Source: Burkholderia sp. L27(2015)
Lineage (GTDB): Bacteria; Pseudomonadota; Gammaproteobacteria; Burkholderiales; Burkholderiaceae
NCBI RefSeq assembly: GCF_009765705.1
Contig: NZ_LMUX01000016.1
Location: 246,837-310,836 of the forward strand
Length of the DNA stretch: 64,000 nt
Direction: 5' to 3'
In this document: positions 25,819 to 34,509 of the stretch, in pieces
Layout: each line of letters opens with the position of its first letter
How positions within the stretch are numbered: the stretch's first letter is position 1
Translations under genes and position numbers: made by a program
The notes under the pieces: model-generated
The model's database searches: none
What the model was told of the DNA's origin: nothing
The model's input: the letters and a program-made list of their open reading frames with translations, nothing else

Positions 25819-26937
25819 ATGAACCCTCGTCAACACGTCGATATTGCTCGCAGCCTGCTGATTATCGTCATCCTCTCCGCGTTGGCGATCGGCTGCCTCT
25901 ACATCCTGCGGCCCTTCATCCCGGGGCTCATCTGGGCCACCACGATCGTGGTGGCCACCTGGCCGGTCATGCTCATGGTGCAACGCCGCTGCGGCAATCG
26001 CCGATGGATCGCCACGATGGTGATGCTGATCATCCTGCTGGTCGTGATCGTGTTGCCGCTCTATGAGGCAATCTCGACGTTGGCTCTGCACGCCAGCGAC
26101 ATCATGACGACCATCAGGGGGCTGCCTAACTACGCATTGCCGCCGCCGCCGGACTGGGTCGGTGAGATCCCGCTGGCGGGTCAACGCATTGCGCATGAAT
26201 GGCAGATGCTGTCGGATTCCGGGCCGGGCGGCCTGCTGGCAAAGCTTGAGCCCTACGCGACGATTGCCGCGCGTTGGGTTCTGGGTCGTGCAGCGATAGT
26301 CGGAGTATTCGTGATTCACATGTGCATCACGATCATCATCGCGGGAATTCTCTACAACCGGGGCGACGCTGCGGCCCGCTTCATCATGCGGTTCGCCACT
26401 CGACTCGCCGATCAGCGAGGCGCGCAAGCCGTCAAGCTGGCGGGGCTGGCCATTCGCGCGGTCGCACTCGGGATCGTCGTGACGGCGGTGGTGCAGTCCA
26501 CGCTGGGTGGGCTCGGTCTGTGGATTGCGGGGGTTCCCGCTGCGGGGATACTCGCGGCGGTGATGCTAATGTTGTGCCTGGCCCAGATCGGTCCTTTGTT
26601 GCCTTTGCTTGGCGGGGTCGTCTGGCTCTTCCGGCACGATGCGCAGGTCGCTGCGGTCTTGCTGCTGATCTGGTCGGTCGCGGTCGCCACGCTCGACAAC
26701 CTGCTGCGGCCGCTTCTGATCCGGCGCGGCGTGAATCTTTCTATGCTGCTGATCCTATCCGGTGTGTTGGGTGGCATGTTCGCATTCGGGATCGTCGGCC
26801 TTTTCATCGGCCCGGTGATCCTGGCAGTGACGTGGGCCTTGCTTACCGCGTGGATCGACGAACCTTCGCCCATGCCAGGCCTGGGCGCCAATGAGGCTGA
26901 CCGGGGGGCCGCGCTGGGACACCAGGATCCCTCGTAA
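25819..26937 (+). CDS. AI-2E family transporter (YdiK-like)
   Basis: A 372-aa inner-membrane protein of the AI-2E/TqsA/YdiK superfamily. Hydrophobic segments occur near residues 10-33, 36-53, 62-85, 165-185, 215-240, 243-263, 270-290 and 315-350. The C-terminal half carries the family pattern GLWIAGVPAAGILAAVMLMLCLAQIG and LDNLLRPLLIRRG. Members export a signal, act in sodium/proton exchange, or are unassigned. The start follows GGGAGC. Nothing nearby suggests a quorum-sensing role. Confidence 0.88.
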   Translation: MNPRQHVDIARSLLIIVILSALAIGCLYILRPFIPGLIWATTIVVATWPVMLMVQRRCGNRRWIATMVMLIILLVVIVLPLYEAISTLALHASDIMTTIRGLPNYALPPPPDWVGEIPLAGQRIAHEWQMLSDSGPGGLLAKLEPYATIAARWVLGRAAIVGVFVIHMCITIIIAGILYNRGDAAARFIMRFATRLADQRGAQAVKLAGLAIRAVALGIVVTAVVQSTLGGLGLWIAGVPAAGILAAVMLMLCLAQIGPLLPLLGGVVWLFRHDAQVAAVLLLIWSVAVATLDNLLRPLLIRRGVNLSMLLILSGVLGGMFAFGIVGLFIGPVILAVTWALLTAWIDEPSPMPGLGANEADRGAALGHQDPS

Positions 26938-26946
26938 CATTGTGGC

Positions 26947-27351
26947 TCACGAGAGGCATGCACACTCCCGTTCCCGTTCTTGCTGACGCAGCATCGCGTG
27001 CTGGTAGACCCGCCGCCGGTCCTCCTCCACGAGTTGACGCTTACCTTTCATGGTTGCGCTTTTATAGCGTGGATCACCCATCGCTTTTACATAGGCATCC
27101 CAACGATGCTTTTGAAATCGACGGAAAAATTCTGCTCCGGGCAGCCCGTTGTCACACGCAAGGAGCACGCCGTAGTCGATTTCCGGAGCATCATTCAGCA
27201 CGCGCAGAGCCGCCTCCAGCGCGCAATGTCGATGCGTCAAGGGCACCATTCTGGCGAAGAGCCCATGGAACTGTCGATACGGAAGTACCGTACCGCGCGA
27301 TGCAGCCTGTTCAAGTGCCGCGAGCACTATAGTCACCGAGTTAGAGTCCAT
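26947..27351 (-). CDS. Conserved hypothetical protein
   Basis: A 134-aa protein I do not recognise. It looks soluble and helical: residues 5-40 (TIVLAALEQAASRGTVLPYRQFHGLFARMVP) resemble a small DNA-binding-like helical domain, the middle is acidic, and the C-terminus is very basic and Gln/Arg/Glu-rich (KGKRQLVEEDRRRVYQHAML). GGAG precedes the ATG at 27351 by 6 bp, and GC3 is high, so the gene is probably real. It ends convergent with the AI-2E transporter gene, 9 bp apart. Confidence 0.65.
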   Translation of the reverse strand: MDSNSVTIVLAALEQAASRGTVLPYRQFHGLFARMVPLTHRHCALEAALRVLNDAPEIDYGVLLACDNGLPGAEFFRRFQKHRWDAYVKAMGDPRYKSATMKGKRQLVEEDRRRVYQHAMLRQQERERECACLS

Positions 27352-28266
27352 TCCAATCTCCGGTCGTCAAAATTCGTCGTCACCTACTGGACCGGCTCGT
27401 CACTCTCAGACGACGGTGCCTGTGCGACCGAGATATTTGCACCCAGCGTGAGTACCACGCTGACAGGTGCGTTGTGATATTGGGTATCGTTGTTCGTGGA
27501 TTGGAATATCCGATTGGGACAGCAGATATCTTTGCGGTCAGTTGCTGTATTCGTCGCAGCATTTCCCACCCCGCCACATTTCAAGGTCGCGTGTTTAGGC
27601 ATTTGCGGATTAATGCGCAAGTGACTGGCGCGCAAATAAATGCGTCCGCTGGAAGTGCAAAGGAAATTCAGAAATCGCTATGAACTGACCGTTACCAATA
27701 TGGTTGTCAGTATTCGCCCTGCTACTTTGAAAAAGACTTATGCCATACAACGTTCCTCGAATAGACGACGCTGGCGCAGGTAGTCTTGTGCCTTACAGAT
27801 ACTGGGTTATCGGCGCAATTACATATCTTACAAAAGATTAGCAAACGTTCGAGAAAAATCAAATTTTATTTTGTAACGAGAAAAAGATTAATCGCGGTTA
27901 CTAATGATTTAGTTGAACAAAATGTTAGAAAACTTTTTTTCGGACACGGATGGTACGTCGCGCGGTAGGTCAATTTCTATAAAAGTTCAAGGTGGAAAAT
28001 TTGTGAAATTTCAACCCAAGAGACGCAAAAAAGTATATTGGTTCAAATAATTCGCTTTCCTACTATGTCGATTCGACTGCCAAGTTTCGTGTGAGGCGTT
28101 GTTTTCCGAGGGAGGCAACATTTGCTTTTCATAGAACCGTTGCAGGAAGGACCATTAACGACGCTAGGCAATTGAGCCTCCACTCGCAAGGCATGAGGAC
28201 TTGACGTAAAAAGTCGAGCGGCGACTCAATGCCGTGCATTCCTGTAACGACAAGGACGGTGCACCG
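27352..28266. other. AT-rich island without confident genes
   Basis: 915 bp, markedly AT-rich from about 27780 to 28130, unlike the flanks. Two short frames (27384-27635 minus, 27786-27968 plus) lack ribosome binding sites and recognisable motifs. A hairpin AAAAGTCG-AGCGG-CGACTC lies at 28208-28225. The composition and the transposase-like gene that follows suggest decayed mobile DNA. Confidence 0.55.
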
Positions 28267-28671
28267 ATGCCCTCCGAGCCCGAAAAGCTGCCAAGCGTGA
28301 TACGTCGCATGACGGCAGGGCAAATGCTGCTCGACGGCGCGTCGGTCGAGCAGGTTGCCGACCAGCTTCATCTCTCTATCGTGACCGTGAAGCGCTACAA
28401 AGCGATTGTTGACGAGGGGGGCGTGGAGGCACTGGGTCAATTGGCTGTGGGGGGCCGCCCGTCGGTGTTGGACACGGACGCGCTTGCATGGATATCCAAA
28501 GCATTGCAGGGCTCCGCCAAGGTACACGGCTTCGAGAGTGACGTCTGGACCAACGCGCGTCTGCGCTCGCTTATTGAGGAGAAGTATGGAGTCCGATATT
28601 CGCGCGTCTATATATGGCAGATAGCAACGAATTTAGGACTCGGGCATCTGTTATCAAAATGCAGGCGGTAG
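28267..28671 (+). CDS. Winged helix-turn-helix protein, IS630-transposase-like N-terminal domain
   Basis: A 134-aa protein with two DNA-binding units: a helix-turn-helix at residues 10-45 (MTAGQMLLDGASVEQVADQLHLSIVTVKRYKAIV), a GRPSVLD linker, and a winged-helix module at 85-130 (WTNARLRSLIEEKYGVRYSRVYIWQIATNLGLG). This is the layout of the DNA-binding half of IS630/Tc1-type transposases, but the DDE catalytic domain is absent and the frame ends just where it would start. It is either a transposase remnant or a domesticated regulator of the aspT genes next to it. The ATG at 28267 is preceded by AAGGA 11 bp away; a GTG at 28234 is the alternative. Confidence 0.65.
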   Translation: MPSEPEKLPSVIRRMTAGQMLLDGASVEQVADQLHLSIVTVKRYKAIVDEGGVEALGQLAVGGRPSVLDTDALAWISKALQGSAKVHGFESDVWTNARLRSLIEEKYGVRYSRVYIWQIATNLGLGHLLSKCRR

Positions 28672-28770
28672 CTGACATCGCCTGATGGTCCGAAAGCTTA
28701 ATCGTGGCATGGCGCATAGGCTTTGCGTCGCAGCTAGGCTGCCCTACAAACCAGTTGACCGAGGCAAACC

Positions 28771-30453
28771 ATGCTCTGGAGCTTACTAAAAGATCAACCT
28801 GAGATCGCTCTGTTTGCAAGCCTTGCACTTGGGTTTTTGATCGGGTCGATCAAGGTAGGACCTTTGCAATTAGGCGGCGTATGCGGCACGCTGATCGTGG
28901 CGTTGATACTGGGGCAGAGCGGGGCTCGCATTTCCCCTGACATGAAGAACATCGCCTTCGCCTTATTTATTTTCGCACTGGGTTTCACCGGTGGTCCGCA
29001 GTTTTTTGCCAACGTCGGCCGGGGCTGGCGCTATGGCATCTTGTCTCTCATCGAAATCGTTGCGGTACTGGCGCTGGTTCTCACCGTGACCAGCTTGCTC
29101 AAGCTCGATCGCGGCACGGCGGCGGGGCTGCTTGCGGGTGCGGCCACAGAATCGGCTGTGATCGGTACTGCGTCGGAGGCGATCGGCAAGCTTGGGTTGC
29201 CCGTCGCGGAGATCGCTCGCCTACAGGCAAACATCGTTACCGCGTATAGCGTCAGTTACCTATTCGGACTCGTTACCATTGTCTTATTCACCAGCCAGGT
29301 TGCGCCTTTGTTGCTGCGCGTAAACCTCCGGGATGAAGCCGAGCGATTGTGGCGCTCACTTGGCGGTGACGGGGCTTTGGGAGAGCACCAGGTTTTGGCA
29401 ATTCCTGCGCTAGTAGGTCGCGATGTTCGCGTGGTGGGTGCGGCGGGACTGACGATCGCCACACTCGAAGAACGATACGGTCACAACGTTAGCGTGCATC
29501 GGGTTATCCGAGCTCTATCGCCAATCGAAGTGCCGCGCACGTTTGTATTGGAAGCGGGCGACCGAATTCTGCTGGCTGGTCGGCGCGAAGTTCTCATCCA
29601 TGCCGTGCCTGAAATTGGCGAAGAGTGCGTGGAGGCCGATGTCGCTGAAGTCTATGCGGACAAGCTCGATGTCATGCTGACGCGTCGTGAGTTCAACGGC
29701 ATGACCGTCGCACAAGTGCGGGCACAAGCCAATCCGGCCGATGCCCACGGCGTGTATATCGCGGCCGTCACTCGGCTCGATAGCACGATCCCTGCCTTAT
29801 CCGGGACAACATTGAATCGCGGCGACACGGTGACGCTGGTGGGCCCAACAGAAGGTGTCAATCGAGCCGCCGCAAAATTCGGCTACATAGTGCGCGCCAC
29901 GCAAAAGACGGATTTTGTCTATCTCGGCCTCGGCGTGTTGCTGGGCATCGCGCTCGGCCGTCTTGGGGTTTCCCTTGGCGGTGTCAACGTAAGCCTCGGC
30001 ACGGGCGGCGGTTGCCTGCTCGCAGGCTTGCTGTTTGGCTGGATCCGCTCGCATTACCCCGTGATCGGATCGCTGCCATCAGCGGCTGCGCAAATCCTCA
30101 AGGACTTCGGCTTGTGCACTTTTATCGCCGCCGTTGGCCTTGGTGCCGGCACCGATGCCGTGCGACTGATCCGCGAGTACGGTATTGCGTTGCCGATTGC
30201 CGGCGTTGTCATCACGCTTGTCCCATCGCTTATTTCGCTGTTTGTGGGTCGCAAGCTACTACACCTCGAGGTTCCAATGCTGCTCGGTGCAATTGCCGGT
30301 CAGCAGTGCAGCACACCTGCCATCAGCGCGCTCGTGGGGGTGACCGGCAACGCTACACCGGTGATCGGCTACACCATCACCTACGCGATCTCCAACATTC
30401 TGCTGCCTTTGATGGGACCGGTGATCATCGGATTGGCCGGGAAATTCAGCTGA
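28771..30453 (+). CDS. Aspartate:alanine exchanger family transporter (AspT), first copy
   Basis: A 560-aa inner-membrane antiporter of the AAE family. Two blocks of five hydrophobic helices (residues 10-185 and 385-560) flank a large cytosolic region with two TrkA-C-like domains (about 205-375: VVGAAGLTIATLEERYG; LVGPTEGVNRAAAKFGY). The conserved GGG-CLLAGLLFGW segment starts the second block. AspT swaps external aspartate for internal alanine, moving one negative charge inward. It is followed by a paralogue after 104 bp and then by aspartate 4-decarboxylase, the enzyme that makes the alanine. GAGG precedes the ATG. Confidence 0.9.
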   Translation: MLWSLLKDQPEIALFASLALGFLIGSIKVGPLQLGGVCGTLIVALILGQSGARISPDMKNIAFALFIFALGFTGGPQFFANVGRGWRYGILSLIEIVAVLALVLTVTSLLKLDRGTAAGLLAGAATESAVIGTASEAIGKLGLPVAEIARLQANIVTAYSVSYLFGLVTIVLFTSQVAPLLLRVNLRDEAERLWRSLGGDGALGEHQVLAIPALVGRDVRVVGAAGLTIATLEERYGHNVSVHRVIRALSPIEVPRTFVLEAGDRILLAGRREVLIHAVPEIGEECVEADVAEVYADKLDVMLTRREFNGMTVAQVRAQANPADAHGVYIAAVTRLDSTIPALSGTTLNRGDTVTLVGPTEGVNRAAAKFGYIVRATQKTDFVYLGLGVLLGIALGRLGVSLGGVNVSLGTGGGCLLAGLLFGWIRSHYPVIGSLPSAAAQILKDFGLCTFIAAVGLGAGTDAVRLIREYGIALPIAGVVITLVPSLISLFVGRKLLHLEVPMLLGAIAGQQCSTPAISALVGVTGNATPVIGYTITYAISNILLPLMGPVIIGLAGKFS

Positions 30454-30483
30454 CGGAATTAAGCTGAAAAATTCGGCTGACAG
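30439..30483. repeat. Degenerate threefold 14-bp repeat
   Basis: AAATTCAGCTGACGG, AATTAAGCTGAAA and AAATTCGGCTGACAG follow each other across the stop codon of the first aspT copy into the spacer. Confidence 0.6.
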
Positions 30484-30557
30484 CGTTGGGCATGACGGCA
30501 TGCAACTATTCAAGCGCAGTAGAACAGGGTCGATAGTAAGAAACTTGAGAGGGCACC

Positions 30558-32243
30558 ATGGACTGGATACATGAGGTTTTTCATAAGTCACCCGAGGTCG
30601 CGCTGTTCTTGTCGTTGGCAATCGGGTATCTCATTGGTCAGATCAATTTTGGCAAATTCCAACTTGGCGGCGTGGGCGGGTCGCTGCTTGCAGCTGTTGT
30701 GATCAGCCAAGCGGGCGTGCAGATCGACAACGGCGTGAAATCTATTATGTTCGCCGTCTTCATCTATGCGGTGGGCTATGACTCCGGGCCACAATTTTTC
30801 AATTCGCTTAACCGCAAGAGCTTGCGGGAGATCGCGATGGCGGTGTTTCTCGCCGTGTCGGCCCTGGTAAGCGTGCTTGTATGCGCCAAAATCTTCGGTC
30901 TGAACAAGGGGTTGGCCGCGGGTCTCGCGGGCGGTGCGCTCACACAGTCGGCAATCATCGGCACGGCCGGCGATGCGATCGCCCGACTGGGTTTGCCGGC
31001 CGACCAGACGAAGCTGCTGCAATCGGATGTTGCGATAGCGTATGCGGTGACTTACGTATTTGGATCGTTGGGCTCGATCATCGTATGCGTGAACATCTTG
31101 CCGAAATTTATGGGGCAGAGTCTTAGGGACGCGTCGATCGAAGCGGAGAAGACCCTGTCGGGCGGGACCGCCTCAGCGGGTCCCGGGCAAACGGCAGCAC
31201 TTCCTGTGTTGGTGGGTCGCGTGTTTCGCGTGGTCGCCGCGGCGGGTTCTACGGTAGCCGAGATCGAAATCCGCGAGCAAGACATGATCGCCATCGAACG
31301 GATCCGTCGCGCAGGCAAGCTCATCGACCTGCGGCCCGATGTGATGTTGCTTGCCGGCGATGTCGTACTCGTGGTCGGCCGTCGCGAAGCGATGGTCGCG
31401 ACGGCGCCGCAGATCGGAGAGGAGGTGGTGGACACCGATGGCGTCAGTGTTGTGATGCAGACCCGGCAGGGCGTCTTCACGAAGAAGGGCATGAACCACA
31501 CCACGATCGCGGCAGTGCGGACCACGGTCGATCGCGATCTGCGTCATGGCATCTTCATTCAGAGTATCAAGCGCGCCGACCAGCCGCTGCCTATCTTGCC
31601 CGAGACGACACTCGAACACGGTGACGTGATCACGTTTTACGGATCGCCGCAAGATACCAAGCGCGCTGTCGATGCCGCGGGATATGAGCTGCCCTACACC
31701 AACAAGACCGACTTCATCTACATGGGCGTGGGCATCGTGCTCGGGCTGCTGATTGGGCTCCTTGTTGCCAACGTAGGAGGGATTCCGTTGACGCTAGGGT
31801 CGGGCGGTGGTTGCCTGCTTGCGGGTTTGCTATTCGGCTGGATGCGCGGCAAGCACCCGATGTACGGCGTCATGCCATCCGCAGCCTCTCAATTGCTGAA
31901 GGATTTCGGGCTGGCCGCATTTGTCGCCGTGGTGGGTTTGAACTCAGGCTTACAGGCGGTCGTGACCGTCAAGCAAAGTGGCATGACCATTTTCCTGCTT
32001 GGCGTCGTCGTCACATTAGTCCCGTTGCTCTTGACCATGTTGTTCGGGCGCTATGTGCTGCGCTATAACAACGCCGCGCTATTGGCGGGTGCGTTATCGG
32101 GGTCCCGTAGCGCGAACCCGGCGTTCGGCGGAGTGCTCGACAAAGCGGAAAGTGCAGTACCGACAGTGCCATTTGCGATCACATATGCATTGGCGAATGT
32201 GCTCCTGACCTTGCTTGGACCGCTGGTAGTCGGGCTGGTCTAG
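30558..32243 (+). CDS. Aspartate:alanine exchanger family transporter (AspT), second copy
   Basis: A 561-aa paralogue of the upstream gene with the same plan: helices at 10-190, two TrkA-C-like domains (about 210-375), helices at 385-560, and the same GGGCLLAGLLFGWMRGKHP start of the second block. The two differ at many positions (for example GALTQSAIIGTAGDA against GAATESAVIGTASEA), so the duplication is not recent, and the copies may differ in substrate or act as a heterodimer. A GAGAGGG ribosome binding site precedes the ATG. The aspartate 4-decarboxylase gene starts 68 bp downstream. Confidence 0.9.
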   Translation: MDWIHEVFHKSPEVALFLSLAIGYLIGQINFGKFQLGGVGGSLLAAVVISQAGVQIDNGVKSIMFAVFIYAVGYDSGPQFFNSLNRKSLREIAMAVFLAVSALVSVLVCAKIFGLNKGLAAGLAGGALTQSAIIGTAGDAIARLGLPADQTKLLQSDVAIAYAVTYVFGSLGSIIVCVNILPKFMGQSLRDASIEAEKTLSGGTASAGPGQTAALPVLVGRVFRVVAAAGSTVAEIEIREQDMIAIERIRRAGKLIDLRPDVMLLAGDVVLVVGRREAMVATAPQIGEEVVDTDGVSVVMQTRQGVFTKKGMNHTTIAAVRTTVDRDLRHGIFIQSIKRADQPLPILPETTLEHGDVITFYGSPQDTKRAVDAAGYELPYTNKTDFIYMGVGIVLGLLIGLLVANVGGIPLTLGSGGGCLLAGLLFGWMRGKHPMYGVMPSAASQLLKDFGLAAFVAVVGLNSGLQAVVTVKQSGMTIFLLGVVVTLVPLLLTMLFGRYVLRYNNAALLAGALSGSRSANPAFGGVLDKAESAVPTVPFAITYALANVLLTLLGPLVVGLV

Positions 32244-32311
32244 CGGCTCCTCGATGATTGTTTTCGGCGTGCCTGCATTTCGCATTCACGCGCTTACACG
32301 GAGAAAGCAAA

Positions 32312-33961
32312 ATGGCAAAGAAGAATGGTGAAAAGACCCCTTCGCAGATGTCGACGTTGAGTCCGTTCGAACTGAAAGACGAATTGATCAAGGCCGCGGG
32401 TGGCGCAGCTGTCGATCGACCGGCGAACGCATCGATGTTGAACGCTGGCCGTGGCAATCCGAATTTTTTGGCCACGGTACCGAGACACGGCTTCTGGCAG
32501 TTGGGGTTGTTTGCAATGCGTGAATCCGAGCGCTCATTTGCGCATATGCCGGAAGGGCTGGGCGGATTTCCGAAGCGGGAAGGGCTGGAAGAACGTTTTG
32601 AAATCTTCGCGCGCGATAACAAGGGTGTGCCCGGAGTGGATTTTCTCCGCGGAGCGTTATCGTATGTACGCGACCAGCTTGGCATTAACGGCGCGGAATT
32701 TTTGTACGAAATGTGCGAAGGCATCCTCGCATCGAATTACCCCGTCCCAGACCGGATGCTGAAATTATCGGAAGTCATTGTCGGACAGTATCTGCGCCGC
32801 GAGATGATCGGCAAGCATCCCTTCCTCGGCGAATTCGATGTGTTCGCAACCGAAGGCGGCACCGCCGCCATGACGTACATCTTCAATACCCTGCGTGAGA
32901 ATCATTTGATCGCGCCGGGCGACACGATTGCGCTCGGCTCGCCCATCTTCACGCCATACATAGAGATCCCGCGCTTGAACGATTACCAGCTCAAGGTCGT
33001 TGATCTCGACGCGGATGTGGCGAAAGGATGGCAGTACTCGAAACAGGAACTCGACAAACTGCGCGACCCCAAGGTAAAGGCTTTTTTCCTCGTGAATCCG
33101 AGCAATCCGCCGTCGGTGAAGATGAATACGGAAAGCCTCGAGTACATTGCGGAGATCGTGAAAAAACGCCCGGACTTGATTCTACTCACGGATGACGTCT
33201 ATGGGACTTTCGCCGACGATTTCGTTTCGCTATTTGCGCTGTGCCCGAAAAACACGATTCTCGTGTATTCCTACTCCAAGTATTTCGGCGCGACGGGCTG
33301 GCGGCTCGGAACCATCGCCATGCACCACGATAATGTGATCGATGCTCTGATCGCAAAGCTGCCGAAGGAACAACGTGAACAGTTGCACGAGCGCTATGAG
33401 TCGATCACCACCGAACCGGAAAACCTGAAATTCATCGATCGCCTAGTCGCCGATAGCCGTACCGTCGCGCTGAATCATACGGCCGGTCTCTCCACGCCGC
33501 AGCAAGTCCAGATGGTGTTGTTCTCGCTATTTGCACTGATGGACACGCCCGACGCATACAAGAAAGCCTTGAAGCGTTTGATCCGCAGCCGCAAGCAAGC
33601 GCTGTACAGGGAGATCGGCATTTCCTTTGACGATGACGATGTGAACCAGGTCGACTATTACACCATCATCGATCTCGAATTTCTCGGCGAGCGTGCGTTC
33701 GGGCGCGACTTCGTGGAGTGGCTCTTCAAAAATACGAAGCCCTCCGAGCTGCTGTTCCGTTTGGCACGGGAAGCACGCGTGGTCTTGTTGCCGGGGCGTG
33801 GCTTCGGTACGCAACATCCGTCCGGCCGTGTTTCGCTCGCGAATCTCAACGAGAGCGACTACGTACAGATCGGTCGCGCTATGCGCAAGCTTTTGGAAGA
33901 GTATGTGGAGCGCTACAACAAGGAAACCGGGAAGAAACTGGATAAACGAACCGTGATGTGA
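32312..33961 (+). CDS. asdA: Aspartate 4-decarboxylase (bifunctional aspartate aminotransferase type)
   Basis: A 549-aa PLP enzyme of fold type I, matching the length of AsdA enzymes that beta-decarboxylate L-aspartate to L-alanine and CO2. Seen are LNAGRGNPNFL near the start, FATEGGTAAMTYIF (cofactor phosphate region), FFLVNPSNPPSVKM (Asn binding the PLP ring), LLTDDVYGTF (Asp) and SYSKYFGATGWRLG with the Schiff-base Lys at residue 323; the substrate Arg is in GRGFG..HPSGRVSLANL. AsdA consumes a proton per turnover; with AspT this creates a proton-motive cycle and acid resistance. GGAGA precedes the ATG at 32312; the longer frame from 32258 lacks a ribosome binding site. Confidence 0.93.
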   Translation: MAKKNGEKTPSQMSTLSPFELKDELIKAAGGAAVDRPANASMLNAGRGNPNFLATVPRHGFWQLGLFAMRESERSFAHMPEGLGGFPKREGLEERFEIFARDNKGVPGVDFLRGALSYVRDQLGINGAEFLYEMCEGILASNYPVPDRMLKLSEVIVGQYLRREMIGKHPFLGEFDVFATEGGTAAMTYIFNTLRENHLIAPGDTIALGSPIFTPYIEIPRLNDYQLKVVDLDADVAKGWQYSKQELDKLRDPKVKAFFLVNPSNPPSVKMNTESLEYIAEIVKKRPDLILLTDDVYGTFADDFVSLFALCPKNTILVYSYSKYFGATGWRLGTIAMHHDNVIDALIAKLPKEQREQLHERYESITTEPENLKFIDRLVADSRTVALNHTAGLSTPQQVQMVLFSLFALMDTPDAYKKALKRLIRSRKQALYREIGISFDDDDVNQVDYYTIIDLEFLGERAFGRDFVEWLFKNTKPSELLFRLAREARVVLLPGRGFGTQHPSGRVSLANLNESDYVQIGRAMRKLLEEYVERYNKETGKKLDKRTVM

Positions 33962-34001
33962 CGTCCTGATTCGTCGGGCCGGTTGGGTTGAGGAGGCCAT
34001 C

Positions 34002-34217
34002 ATGGGTGAGCATAGAGTGTGCCACCTGTTGCTGGTATATCAAGGTCTGCCCCGATGTATGGCAGAGGGTGCTGGCCTAGTCGCCCGGCAGATGATCCTT
34101 GTGCTCCCTGCTGGTGAGGCGAAAGTGCCGTCCGAAAACGATTCCTTGACGGAAACAATGTCCACGCCTAATCTTTGTAAGTCATCTGTTAGTTTTCGGC
34201 TGGAGTGCGGTGGGTAA
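34002..34217 (+). CDS. Possible small protein of unknown function
   Basis: A 71-aa frame whose ATG follows a perfect AGGAGG by 5 bp, 41 bp after asdA. The product has no recognisable domain, signal peptide or membrane helix; four Cys are scattered. Codon use is less GC3-rich than in neighbours. The ribosome binding site is the main support; it could be a real small gene of the asd operon or a chance match. Confidence 0.35.
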   Translation: MGEHRVCHLLLVYQGLPRCMAEGAGLVARQMILVLPAGEAKVPSENDSLTETMSTPNLCKSSVSFRLECGG

Positions 34218-34218
34218 A

Positions 34219-34260
34219 GCTTGACTCACCCAGGCTTGACTCACCACGGCTTGACCGTAA
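34219..34260. repeat. Three GCTTGAC repeats at 15-bp spacing
   Basis: GCTTGACTCACC at 34219-34230 and 34234-34245, then GCTTGACCGTAA at 34249-34260. The 15-bp period and location 250 bp before the sensor kinase gene could mark a regulator array, or reflect the short duplications common in this window. Confidence 0.7.
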
Positions 34261-34509
34261 GTCAACATCGGTACGCGGGTCAGCGTGACGACCCGGACAC
34301 GCAATACATGAAGTCAAATAAAATGCATGAGGCACGCTCGACGTACGTGGCGTAGGAGATATGTGGCAAGTATCTCGTCGCGATGTTGTACGGTGGTCGT
34401 TCTGTAACCGTATGCGCGAGGAATTACGCTGTCGCTAGTCGGCCGCTTTCAAGTCGACAGCGCCTGAATTCGTGTACGGTCGCGCAAACTCCTGACGGGA
34501 GCACGGCGC

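Larger units (their letters stand above)
33962..34509. other. Spacer between asdA and the sensor kinase
   Basis: 548 bp holding one possible small gene (34002-34217), a threefold repeat (34219-34260) and sequence likely to include the kinase promoter. I see no terminator of clear form after asdA. Confidence 0.4.

Noticed and set aside
27384-27635. 83-aa minus-strand frame in the AT-rich island
   Set aside because: No ribosome binding site, no domain, and atypical composition; cannot be told from chance.
27786-27968. 60-aa basic plus-strand frame with a GTG start
   Set aside because: No ribosome binding site or homology cue; lies in the AT-rich decayed stretch.
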